DNA from: Clostridiaceae bacterium UBA5444
GTDB lineage: Bacteria > Bacillota > Clostridia > Clostridiales > Oxobacteraceae
Reading direction: 5' to 3'
Length of the DNA stretch: 30,140 nucleotides
Assembly (NCBI GenBank): GCA_002426575.1
Contig: DIRE01000068.1
Coordinates: 43,193 to 73,332 of the forward strand
The translations under genes were made by a program, and so were the position numbers. Below, piece by piece: positions 1 to 9,900 of this stretch. The notes beneath the pieces were generated by a model. That model was not told the origin of the DNA. It saw only the letters and a program-made list of their open reading frames with translations, and did not search any database. Within the stretch, counting starts at the first letter, position 1, and the number at the start of each line of letters is the position of its first letter.

Positions 1-64
1 AAAAGTAAAAAGTAAAAGATAATAATACTTGTATTGATCTAGGACATGGGGAAAGGGTGTGTGA

Positions 65-1060
65 ATGATGGCTGATGTTAATATAACAAGCAATGATGTA
101 AATACTCAACAATTAGAACCATTGGTTAAAAATCGCCCTCCATTTACGGTAAGGGCAAAAAAGGTATTTAAAAAGATATGGAATGATAGATTAATATATT
201 TAATGATTCTTCCTGTTGTAGTATATTATGTAATCTTTAGATATTTGCCAATGGCAGGCATTAGTATTGCATTTTATGATTACAAGATATTAAAAGGCTT
301 TAGTGGAAGTACGTTTGTTGGTTTTAAGCACTTCATAACATTTTTTAGCAACCCAGATTTTTTCAAGCTTTTGTATAACACAATTATATTAAATGTATAT
401 AGTTTATTATTTTGCTTCACAGCTCCCATAATATTTGCTTTATTATTAAATGAGCTGAGAAATAAGCACTTTAAGAAAACAGTACAAACTGTAAGTTATC
501 TGCCATACTTTTTATCTACGGTTGTTGTAGTTGGCATGTTATACAATCTATTATCTCCAACAACAGGTTCCATAAATGCACTCTTAAGGTCTATGGGAAA
601 AGATTCAATCAACTTTTTGCAGGAGCCTAAATATTTCCGGCCTATATATATAATTTCAGGCATATGGCAGGGTATAGGGTGGGGATCCATTGTTTACCTA
701 TCAGCTCTTACATCAATTGACCAAGAACTGTATGAGGCTGCCATGGTTGATGGGGCATCAAGGTTTAAACAGGTAATTCATATAACCCTTCCATCAATTA
801 AAAACACCATAATAGTTATGTTTATACTTCAGGTAGGAAACTTGATGTCAGTTGGATTTGAAAAGGTATTCTTATTGCAGCAGCCTACTAACTATTCAGT
901 ATCGGAAGTACTATCAACATATATATATAAACTTGGTATTACAAATGCAAATTATGGTTTAGCTACTGCCGTAGGTTTATTTAATTCAGTTGTAAGTTTA
1001 ATACTTGTTTATTTTTCAACTTACCTAAGTAAAAAGTATTCAGAAACTACATTGCTTTAG
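65..1060 (+). CDS. CUT1-family sugar ABC transporter permease (LplB-like)
   Basis: This is an inner-membrane permease subunit of a carbohydrate ABC importer. The 331-residue protein has a polar N-terminus of about 40 residues, then about six hydrophobic segments. Near residues 217-250 it has the cytoplasmic EAA loop (YEAAMVDGASRF followed by LPSI) that docks onto the ATPase. Length and N-terminal extension fit the LplB/YtePP group, which usually serves oligosaccharide uptake. The ATG at 65 follows a GGGGAAAGGGTG stretch at 48-59. The next gene starts 11 bases after the stop, so they are one operon with the lipoprotein at 2088. No ATP-binding gene lies in the cluster, as is common for this group, which borrows an MsmX-type ATPase. 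The substrate cannot be read from the sequence. The promoter must lie upstream of the window, since only 64 bases precede the gene. Confidence 0.9.
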   Translation: MMADVNITSNDVNTQQLEPLVKNRPPFTVRAKKVFKKIWNDRLIYLMILPVVVYYVIFRYLPMAGISIAFYDYKILKGFSGSTFVGFKHFITFFSNPDFFKLLYNTIILNVYSLLFCFTAPIIFALLLNELRNKHFKKTVQTVSYLPYFLSTVVVVGMLYNLLSPTTGSINALLRSMGKDSINFLQEPKYFRPIYIISGIWQGIGWGSIVYLSALTSIDQELYEAAMVDGASRFKQVIHITLPSIKNTIIVMFILQVGNLMSVGFEKVFLLQQPTNYSVSEVLSTYIYKLGITNANYGLATAVGLFNSVVSLILVYFSTYLSKKYSETTLL

Positions 1061-1071
1061 GAGGGATTGAC

Positions 1072-1968
1072 GTGGTCGTAAAAGATAGACGTACAAAGGG
1101 TGAAAAAGCCTTTGATATATTTAATGTTATATTGATGTGTATATTATGTGCAATATTTTTATATCCTGTTTTAAATGTACTTGCTATTTCTTTAAGCGGT
1201 AGCGGTCCTGTACTAAGGCATGAAGTGTTTATAATACCAAAGAAGGTAACAACAAATGCCTACAAGGACATTATTGCAAACAAATATATTTACCAAGCTT
1301 ATTTAAATACTATATTTGTTGCAGTAGTTGGATGTTTTTGCAGTCTTTTAACAATATGCCTTGCAGCATATCCTATAGCCTTCTGCGACTTTTATGGAAA
1401 AAGGTTATTTAAAAATATGATTTTGATTGCCCTATGGTTTGGTGGAGGAATGATTCCAACATATGTTGTTATGCAAAAGGTTGGACTTGTAAACTCACTT
1501 TGGGCACTTATTATAAATGTACTTTGCAGTTCTTATTATGTAATTGTACTTAGAAGTTTCTTTGCAGGGGGTATCCCAAAATCCCTTATAGAGTCTATGA
1601 GGATAGATGGAGCTAATGATTTTCAGATATTGTTTGGATTAGTTATCCCGCTTTCAAAAGCTGCACTTGCAACAATTGCACTTTGGATTATTGTAGGCCA
1701 TTGGAATGATTTCGTAGCACCACTTTTATACCTTCAAGACAGGGATAAATATACTCTGCAAATTGTACTTAGGGATATAATACTTCAGGCATCAGGTTCT
1801 TTATACGAGGCAAATGATGCATCAAGGATACAAGAAGGGGCAATGATTATACCAGCTCAAATACAAAATGCAGTAATAATTGTTTCAATGATTCCTATGC
1901 TTATAATATATCCATTCCTTCAAAAGTTCTTTGTAACAGGGATTACAATTGGCGCTGTTAAAGGATGA
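1072..1968 (+). CDS. CUT1-family sugar ABC transporter permease (YtcP-like)
   Basis: This is the second membrane permease of the sugar importer, 298 residues with about six membrane segments. The EAA-type loop lies near residues 172-195 (SLIESMRIDGANDF then VIPLS). The LplB-YtcP-LplA order of these three genes is the usual one for this family. The start is a GTG at 1072, chosen because an AGGAGG at 1059-1064 overlaps the stop of the upstream permease and is correctly spaced; no ATG fits better. A stem-loop at 2012-2044 and 119 bases separate it from the binding-protein gene. Confidence 0.9.
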   Translation: MVVKDRRTKGEKAFDIFNVILMCILCAIFLYPVLNVLAISLSGSGPVLRHEVFIIPKKVTTNAYKDIIANKYIYQAYLNTIFVAVVGCFCSLLTICLAAYPIAFCDFYGKRLFKNMILIALWFGGGMIPTYVVMQKVGLVNSLWALIINVLCSSYYVIVLRSFFAGGIPKSLIESMRIDGANDFQILFGLVIPLSKAALATIALWIIVGHWNDFVAPLLYLQDRDKYTLQIVLRDIILQASGSLYEANDASRIQEGAMIIPAQIQNAVIIVSMIPMLIIYPFLQKFFVTGITIGAVKG

Positions 1969-2011
1969 TGACCTATTGTTTATTGTTTTATGAAATTAGA
2001 TTGTCAAAAAT

Positions 2012-2044
2012 ATGCTAAATACCTTATTAAATAGGGAATAGCAT
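2012..2044 (+). other. stem-loop between permease and binding-protein genes
   Basis: ATGCTA at 2012-2017 pairs with TAGCAT at 2039-2044, with partial pairing further in (ACCT with AGGG-type bases). No T-run follows, so it is not a typical terminator. In ABC operons such hairpins often protect or separate the abundantly made binding-protein message; that role here is inference. Confidence 0.4.
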
Positions 2045-2087
2045 CATAATAAATAACTTAAAAAATTATTTAAAGGAGATGGATCTA

Positions 2088-3656
2088 ATGAAAAGGAAGA
2101 CAAGGTTATTGGCACTATTACTTACAGTTATGGTGCTAGGTTCAAGCTTGGTTGGATGTGGAAGTAAGAAAGAAACGGAAGGTGGGGAAGCAGATACAGG
2201 CAAAAAAGGTGATGGCCCATTAGAGTTTACTTATATGTCAGCCATATCAGAGCCATTTGCTTCATCAACTGACAACATGGTTCTTAAAGAACTTGAGAAG
2301 AGAGGAAACGTCAAAATAAACTATATTTGGGTTCCAGCAGCTAGCTTTAATGATAAGGTTGCCACAACATTAGCTTCTGATGATATTCCAGAGGTTATAA
2401 ATGGCGCTACATCACTTTTACTTGATCAAGAAGCAATAGTTCCAATTGATGATGTACTAGAGACTAATGGAAAAAACATATTATCTAGATTTACTGAAGA
2501 TCAGTTTGCCTTCTTGAGAAACCCAAAGGATGGAAAGATATACGGTATTCCAACAATTGTTGACCTGCCATATTCCTTCTCTTGGACTGTAAGAGACGAC
2601 TGGATGAAAAATGTAGGTATTACAAAAGACCCTGAAACATGGGATGAGTGGAAAGCAATGTGGAAAGCATTTAAGGATAAGGATGCTAAAAAGGATGGCA
2701 ACAAGAGCCAAAAGCTTCCATATGTAGGAGATGTTTATTCACTAATGCCTGTATTTGGGATGAATGTAGCTAATAACACAGGCTTCATGGTTGATGACAA
2801 CGGAACTTATATGCTGGCTTATGACCATCCAAACTTTCCTAAATTCTTAGATGAAATGAGAGCACTTTATAAAGACGGACTGCTTGATCCAGAGTTTATG
2901 ACTCGTGGAACATGGTCAGATAAGGGAAATAACCTTGACGATGCAATAAATGCAGGTCTTGCAGGTTCATGGATGAGCTGGGCTGCATCAGCAAGAGATG
3001 CTGCAATTTTAATTAAAGAAACAGTTCCAGATGTTTTCTGCAAAGCTGTTGCACCACCAAAGAGCCCAATAGATGGATCACAGAGAATAGCTTCAAGAAA
3101 CAAATTGTATAACTCAGCAAACTTTACAGTTGCAGCTGAAAAGAATGGAAAACTTAAAGATATAATCTCTTACTATAATTTCGTATTCAGTGATGAAGGA
3201 GTTAAACTTGCAAGCTATGGTATAGAAGGAACTCAGTGCAAAACTGAAGGGGACAAAACAAAGATATTATCACCTTATGTAGATAACTTTGGAAATGCTC
3301 GTAAATCAGGTATAAACTTTACTCCATCACCTCATATGTTTACTGGAGATGCTTATATGCAGATTGCATTAACTGGTAAAGAGCCTGGAGAGCTTGATAA
3401 GTATACAGAGCAGTTCTACAATGGGCTTGTAAAAAATGACCCATACCTGTTTGATCCAATACCAGTTTTCCAAACAGATGCTTATGTTGCAAAATCCGCT
3501 CAAATAATGCCTAAGATTGAGAGCTTACTTGCAGAGTGCATAGTTGGAAAGATTTCAACAGATGATTTCTTCAAACAATATAATGCTCTTAAAGGTCAAG
3601 GATTACAGGATATAATTGATCAAGCACAAGAAGCATACAAAAAGGTTGCAAAATAA
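2088..3656 (+). CDS. extracellular sugar-binding lipoprotein (LplA-like)
   Basis: This is the substrate-binding protein of the importer encoded just upstream, tethered to the outer face of the membrane. The ATG at 2088 is preferred over an in-frame ATG at 2079, because the latter sits inside the ribosome site AAAGGAG at 2073-2078. From 2088 the protein has 522 residues, begins MKRKTRLLALLL, and has a lipobox LVGC with the acylated Cys at residue 24. The rest is a large periplasmic-binding-type fold of about 500 residues, the size of LplA/YtcQ proteins rather than the roughly 420 of classic maltose-type binders. That larger class often binds oligosaccharides, but the ligand is not known. A strong hairpin follows at 3688-3715. 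Confidence 0.88.
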   Translation: MKRKTRLLALLLTVMVLGSSLVGCGSKKETEGGEADTGKKGDGPLEFTYMSAISEPFASSTDNMVLKELEKRGNVKINYIWVPAASFNDKVATTLASDDIPEVINGATSLLLDQEAIVPIDDVLETNGKNILSRFTEDQFAFLRNPKDGKIYGIPTIVDLPYSFSWTVRDDWMKNVGITKDPETWDEWKAMWKAFKDKDAKKDGNKSQKLPYVGDVYSLMPVFGMNVANNTGFMVDDNGTYMLAYDHPNFPKFLDEMRALYKDGLLDPEFMTRGTWSDKGNNLDDAINAGLAGSWMSWAASARDAAILIKETVPDVFCKAVAPPKSPIDGSQRIASRNKLYNSANFTVAAEKNGKLKDIISYYNFVFSDEGVKLASYGIEGTQCKTEGDKTKILSPYVDNFGNARKSGINFTPSPHMFTGDAYMQIALTGKEPGELDKYTEQFYNGLVKNDPYLFDPIPVFQTDAYVAKSAQIMPKIESLLAECIVGKISTDDFFKQYNALKGQGLQDIIDQAQEAYKKVAK

Positions 3657-3687
3657 TAGTTAGTATTTAACACAAAACATTTCATCT

Positions 3688-3715
3688 TGGGCCGAGCAGC
3701 AAAATGCTTGGCCCA
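3688..3715 (+). terminator. hairpin ending the sugar ABC operon
   Basis: TGGGCCGAGCA at 3688-3698 pairs with TGCTTGGCCCA at 3705-3715 (11 pairs, one G-U) around a six-base loop. The tail GCTATTAAAAAC lacks a good T-run, so termination may be partial or the hairpin may protect the 3' end. Confidence 0.6.
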
Positions 3716-3818
3716 GCTATTAAAAACTAGACAAATCTTTATTGCAGATCTTTATTGCCAATTACGTAGCACGATATTTCCAATTATTAAAACAAATCTA
3801 TAGTTTACATTATACGAC

Positions 3819-3871
3819 AACTTAGTATTGATTTAAAATTTCTATTTTTATAACAAGACTAAGTTTTTTTT
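3819..3871 (+). terminator. long-loop terminator or attenuator upstream of the giant gene
   Basis: AACTTAGT at 3819-3826 pairs perfectly with ACTAAGTT at 3858-3865, and pairing continues past one mismatch with TTG and CAA. Eight Ts follow at 3864-3871. The loop of about 27 bases is AT-rich. It is either a second terminator for the upstream operon or an attenuator in the leader of the downstream gene; the missing promoter assignment leaves this open. Confidence 0.5.
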
Positions 3872-3885
3872 GAGTCGCTCAAAAA
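3867..3885. promoter_or_regulatory. 19-bp perfect palindrome, possible operator
   Basis: TTTTTGAG, the spacer TCG, and CTCAAAAA form a perfect 8-3-8 inverted repeat overlapping the T-run of the preceding hairpin. Its size suits a dimeric repressor site about 100 bases before the giant gene, or a small RNA hairpin. No regulator is tied to it. Confidence 0.35.
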
Positions 3886-3989
3886 CAGACAATTTTGGAA
3901 ACATAGGACTGCTTTATGTTGAGGGGGGTGTTATATGTATATGTAAAAGTAGTTTTAATGAACTAAATATATGAAAGGAAGGTTAAAAG

Positions 3990-6900
3990 ATGAGTCATTT
4001 CAGGAAAATCTCTGCAAAATTTAAGCGGGTATGCAGTATAATAATTGCAATTGCTCTAATCGCACCTATACTGCCAATTAGTCTTAGTGCTTCAGCAGAA
4101 GCTGCTCCACCAGATGAGAGTGCATGGGCACCATATACAGATTACTTAAATTCAGATACTCCTAAAAAAGAAGATATGCGTGCTACATGGATTGTAACTG
4201 TGTATAACTCAGACTGGCCATCATCTAACTCAGTGAAGATTACAGATGTTGAAGAAAGAGTTAGGGTACAAAAGGAAGAGCTCTGCAATATTTTAGATGC
4301 TGCTGTTTCAAGTAATTTAAATGCAGTTATGTTTCAGGTTAGGACAGCCTCTGATGCACTTTATGAATCAGATAAAGTGCCATGGTCTAAGGTTTTAACT
4401 GGAGATACAGGTAAAGAACCTGGATTTGATCCTTTAAAGTTTGCTATAGAAGAAGCACACAAAAGAGGACTTGAGCTTCATGCATGGTTTAATCCATACC
4501 GTGCAGCAACAGCTGTAGGAAATGATGAAATTGAAACACTTAAGAAACTGCCTAAAAGCGTATTTAATACCCATTTTGGTTGGATAAAAAAGTGCTATGA
4601 TGGTGTATATACTGTAGATCCAGGTATACCAGAGGTAAGAGAATGGGTTGAAGATTGCGTAATGGAGGTAGTTGAAAAGTACGATATAGATGGAGTACAT
4701 TTTGATGATTATTTCTACCATGAAGGAAAAGCATATGATTATGATGATAAAGCTACGTTTGAAATGTACGATAATGGTTTTACAGATAGAGGGGACTGGA
4801 GAAGAAATAACACCTATAAGCTAATAGATGAGCTTTCCCAAAAGATTAAAGATAAAAAACCATGGGTACAATTTGGAATAAGTCCTGCTGGTATGTGGGG
4901 AAACATGAAAGATGGGCATCCTAATGGTTCACCTACTGCAGGGGGAGCGCCGAATTACGACAGAGCTTTTGTAGATACATTAAGATGGGCGAATGAAGGA
5001 TTAATTGACTATATATGTCCTCAAGTATATTGGCCTTTTGGACGTGATGTTGCTCCATATGGTGTAATAGCTGCATGGTGGGCAAATAACGTAACAAATC
5101 CTAATACTAAAATTTATATTGGCATGGGGCTATATAGGGTAAATGGTACTTCAAATCCAACTGAAACAGGATTTTTAGACCCTTATGCAAAAGATGAGAT
5201 TATAAGAGAGATACAGCTTAATACAAATTATAAAAGTAATATAACTAACCATGGCATTGATGGCTCATTTTTGTACCAAAGCAGTAATATAATACCGAGC
5301 ACAGGCTCCTACAAAAGGGAAGCTGTAGAAAACGGGGTTAGAACTGCTTGGGCTAATAAGGCTATAGCTCCATGTTCTACTTGGAAGAGCAACGTTAAAC
5401 CAGCTATGCCAACTAATATAAATAAAGAAAAGGTAGAGGATGGAACAAAAGTAACATGGGAATCTGAAAATAGCTTAGGAATAGATGCGTATTATGCAAT
5501 ATATAGGTTCCGAAAAGATGAAGGTATTGATATAACAGATCCTACAAAGTTAATAGCAGTTGTAGGATCAGATATAAAAGGTTATATTGATACATCCACT
5601 GAGGATCCAAGTGAAGTAGAATATGTTGTAACCGCCCTAGATAGACTTCATAATGAGAGCTCACCAGATGCACAAGGTACAGGAACACCTGCAAGTAGCA
5701 TAGGTGTTAACATTACTACTGCAGCAGGCGTATATCCAAAACTACCTGCTTCAGTTACGGTTTATATGGATACAGGCGAAATAGCTAATATGATGGTGAA
5801 ATGGGACAAGATAGAAGATGCTGACAGTTATGCTGAAGCTGGAAATAAATTTGATGTATCAGGTACAGTTATAAATCCTAATGGAATACCTACTTCAGTG
5901 ACCGTAAAGGCACATGTTTCAGTGGCTGAGCCTACAATAGAATATATCTGCCCATGTTTAGTAAAGACAGAAGAAAAATCAGCTCCAGTATTTCCTGATA
6001 CGGTAGATGTTATATATACAGACGGAACCGTTTCATCTCTTCCTGTTACATGGGAGACACCAAATGCTAAAGATTATGAAAATGCTGCACCTTTTAATGA
6101 TTTTACAAATCCAAGTGTAAAATGGATAAAAGGCACGGTAGATGGGACGCAATTAAAGGCAGAAGGAAACTTTATAGTATATCCTTCAGTTGAATCATAT
6201 GAAGAGGTAAATATTAAAACTCGTGAAGGAATACCACCAATGCTTCCAACTAGTGTAAATGTAACATATACAGATGGTACGAAGGAATCCGTGGAAGTAA
6301 AGTGGGATGAAGTGCCACCTGAGGCATACAAAGAGGTTGGCTCATTTAAAGTTTATGGAACCATTGAAGGAAGCAAAATAAAAGTAGAAGCTAATGTAAC
6401 AGTAGAGAGGCTTGCTCAAATAGTAGATGTTGAAGACATATATGTAAAAACAGGTATTGGTGTAGCACCAAAGCTTCCAAGTACTGTTTTAGTAACCTAT
6501 GATGATGGTACAAAAGAAGTACTTCCTGTTACTTGGCCTGAAATAGATCCAAAGGATAAATGCGGCTCAACTAGAAGATTTACTGTTGCAGGTACAATAG
6601 ATGGGACAGAAACAAGCGTTACAGCAACAGTTGAGGTTGCTGCAGTTATAGTGCTAGATGACTTTGAAGGTGGCAAAGTTGTAGATGGAGTTGCCAAAAG
6701 TATGATAAATTGGACAGGAGATAGTGTAAGCAGTACTCCACCAACACTTTCATATGATACTAATATAAAGAAGAGCGGGGAAAGCTCACTTAGGTTTGAT
6801 TATACTTTAAGCAAAGTGGGCGGTACCGCAAGTGCCTATTCAAGGCCTAATGTGGGGAAAGGCATTGTATTTAATCCAGGTGAAGTACCGCAAAAGATAG

Positions 6901-9900
6901 GATTTTGGGTATATGGAAATGGAGTTAAGACATTTTCATTAAGAGCAGAGTTTAGATCAGGAATAACTACTAGCGCAACCAATACAAACCAGAATATAAA
7001 TGGTGCATTGGATTTTGTAGGGTGGAGATACATGGAGTATACAGTAGATCCATCTTACCAAACTACGGGACTTTGTATAACTCTAATGCCTGGGATTGTT
7101 GCTACATCAGCTGGTGATAAGGTTGACAGCACAATATATATTGATGATCTTGTAGCAGTGTATGGAAGCGAAACAAAGGATGTAACTGAGATTAATAATG
7201 CAATTGAAACTGCACAAGATATTTATAATAGTACATCTGAAGGAACAGGCCATGGACAATATCCACAAAAAGAGAGGCAAGGGCTTAAATCTTCAATCGA
7301 TGCTGTAATAAGTATAAGAGATAATGAAAGCTCTACAATACAAGATATTTATGATGCTACAGATTTACTTAATTCAGCAGTTGAAGCCTATAGAAATACA
7401 GAGATTATAAAAGAGAGGCACCAAATTATTGATGATTATGAAGACCATGGAGACGGAAAGAGCAATGTTCAGTGGAATGCAGATAGTGCTAGTGGTACAC
7501 CACCTAAGCTTTCCTATAATACTGAGCCACAGTATGTAAAAGACGGTAATAGGTCATTTAGAATAGATTATAATTTTGAAGGTACAAAAGGAACTGCAAG
7601 TGCTTATGTAAAAGGTGCAGGCTATCCTAATCCGGCATTAAAATTCACTGGAGAGGATACACCAAATAAAATCGGCTTTTGGCTCTATGGTAATGATAAG
7701 CCTATTTTCAGCCTGCGAGCAGAGGGTAGAAAATCTGACGGAAGTTCTGCTAAAACTTTAAACTTTATAAAAGATTCGGTAATGAAATCAGGCTGGAATT
7801 TTGTAACATGTGATATATCAGAGGTTGGATTAGATAAAACAACAGGGCTTTTAATAAATATTATGCCTGGATTGGTAGAAATCTCAGATAGCGGAAGAGT
7901 AAACAGCACAATCTATATTGATGATTTAACAGTTATATATAATATTGAGCAAGTTCCAACTATAAATAAAACTGCGCTTATAGGAAACATCGGAACGGCA
8001 AAATCCTTGCTTATTGGTGCAGTTGAAGGGGATAAGGGAGGACAATATCCTGAAGGCTCTATAGCAAAATTAACTACTGCATTAGAAACTGCACAACCAT
8101 TTATGCCTAGTACAGTACAAGAGGATATAGATAATGCAGCAGCCAATTTAAGTAATGCAGTTAATGCATTTAAGGACGCACAGATTCCTCTATTAGATAA
8201 ACCAGGTCTTTTGTCCAAAATAACTTCTGCAGAAGAAAAATTAAATGCTGCAGTTGAGGGAGATAAGCCTGGGGAGTATAGAGAAGGAGCAAAGGAGACT
8301 CTAAAGAATGCAATAGATGCTGCAAAGGCGGTTTATGACAATGGATCTGCTACTAAAGAAATAATAGAAGATGCTAAAGCTGCTTTATCAAAGGCTGTTG
8401 AAGAATTTGATTCAAAAGTAGTTCCACCTCTTGATACAAAAGCTTTAGATGATGCTATAGACTTAGCAAATAGATTATATGCTGGAGCGATTGCAGGCAC
8501 AGAGCCAGGCCAATATCCTCAAAAATCAATAGATGATTTTAAAGCTGCAATAGCTGCTGCAAAAGCTTCAAAAGTTAATGCAGTGATTCAAAAAGATATT
8601 GACGATGCTTTGGATAATCTAAATAACGCAATAAAGGCTTTTGAAGATACAATGGTTCCATTAGAAGTAGGCAAGGCTCTTCTTGATACTGCCATAAAGG
8701 ATGCAAAATCTAAGGTTGATTCAACAACAGTTGGAACTCTTGGAGGACAATACCCAAAGGCTGCAAAAGACGCCGTATTGCTAGCACTTTCAGAAGCTAA
8801 AAAGGTTTTAGATGATATACATGCAACTCAAGAGGAGATAGATGCTGCAGTAGTTACATTAAATGAAGAAGTAGAAAAATATATTAAAACAAGAATACCT
8901 GCACCATGGGATAAGTATAATATCCCAGATAAAACGCCTATTAATAAGCGTGAGATGCGTGCAGCATGGGTAAGTACTGTAGTAAATATAGACTGGCCAT
9001 CTACAGAAACATGGGATATAGAGGATTCAGATCTTCGTGCAAAAAGGCAAAAGGAAGATCTTATAGAGATATTTGATTATCTTGAAAGCGCAGGCTGCAA
9101 TGCAGTAATGTTCCAAGTAAGACCATCATCGGATACGCTCTATAAGTCTGAGATTGCTCCATGGTCATATTGGCTAACTGGAAAACAAAATGTTGATCCT
9201 GGATTTGATCCACTGCAGTTTGCAATTGATGAGGCTCATAAAAGAAACCTTGAGCTTCATGCATGGGTTAACCCATACAGGGTTTCTATGCCAGCATCGT
9301 TCTATAAAGATGAAACAGGGAAGACTTTATCAAATTTAACTGAGGTTGGGGAAATGCTAAATAAGGTACCAAATAGCGTATATAAAGAGCACCCAGATTG
9401 GGTAAAGGTTGCAGGAAACCGCTTTGTACTTGACCCTGGAATCCCTGCTGCAAGAGAGTATGTAGAAGATTGCGTAATGGAAATTGTCAATAATTATGAC
9501 GTGGATGGAATACACTTTGATGACTATTTCTATATTGGGAGTGTTGGAGGATTTGATAAAGGTTATGGTGATCAGCTTACCTATGACACATATGCAGATA
9601 AAGCTAAGTTCTCTAAGATTGAGGACTGGCGCAGAGATAACACATATACTCTCATGAGTAACCTTCATAATAAAATAAATGAAGTAAAGCCTTGGGTTAA
9701 GTTTGGAGTAAGTCCTGCAGGAGTTTGGGGAAACAAAAAAGATGGACATCTAGATGGCTCAGATACAAATGCTGGAATACCAAACTATGACCGAGCTTAT
9801 GCAGATACAAAGAAATGGGTCTTAGACGAGATAATAGACTATATATGTCCACAGGTATATTGGACATTTGCAAATTCAGCTGCACCTTATGGAGTTGTAT

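Larger units (their letters stand above)
3716..3989 (+). other. leader region of the giant surface-protein gene
   Basis: This AT-rich gap holds no gene I can support. It contains an 11-base direct repeat ATCTTTATTGC at 3735-3745 and 3748-3758, a terminator-like stem with eight Ts at 3819-3871, and a perfect palindrome at 3867-3885. A GAGGGGGG at 3921-3928 precedes a three-codon frame (ATG TAT ATG TAA, 3935-3946). The ribosome site for the giant gene is AAAGGAAGG at 3974-3982. I see no clear sigma-A promoter and no known riboswitch core. Confidence 0.4.

Noticed and set aside
3735..3758. 11-base direct repeat ATCTTTATTGC
   Set aside because: Two copies two bases apart in AT-rich DNA; too short and isolated to be called an array or a binding site.
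3935..3946. Three-codon leader frame ATG TAT ATG TAA after GAGGGGGG
   Set aside because: The ribosome-like site is striking, but three codons are too few to support a coding claim, and there is no sign of a leader-peptide mechanism.
3657..3989. Possible cyclic-di-GMP or other riboswitch before the surface-protein gene
   Set aside because: None of the conserved core blocks of the cyclic-di-GMP-I, cobalamin or other common riboswitches is visible.
7195..8900. Tandem DNA repeats or CRISPR-like pattern in the middle of the giant gene
   Set aside because: The repetition is at protein level (five diverged FIVAR domains of about 75 residues); the DNA copies are not near-identical and there are no spacers.
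9357..9749. 130-residue minus-strand open frame inside the giant gene
   Set aside because: It is antisense to a well-conserved GHL10 domain and shows no motif or ribosome site.
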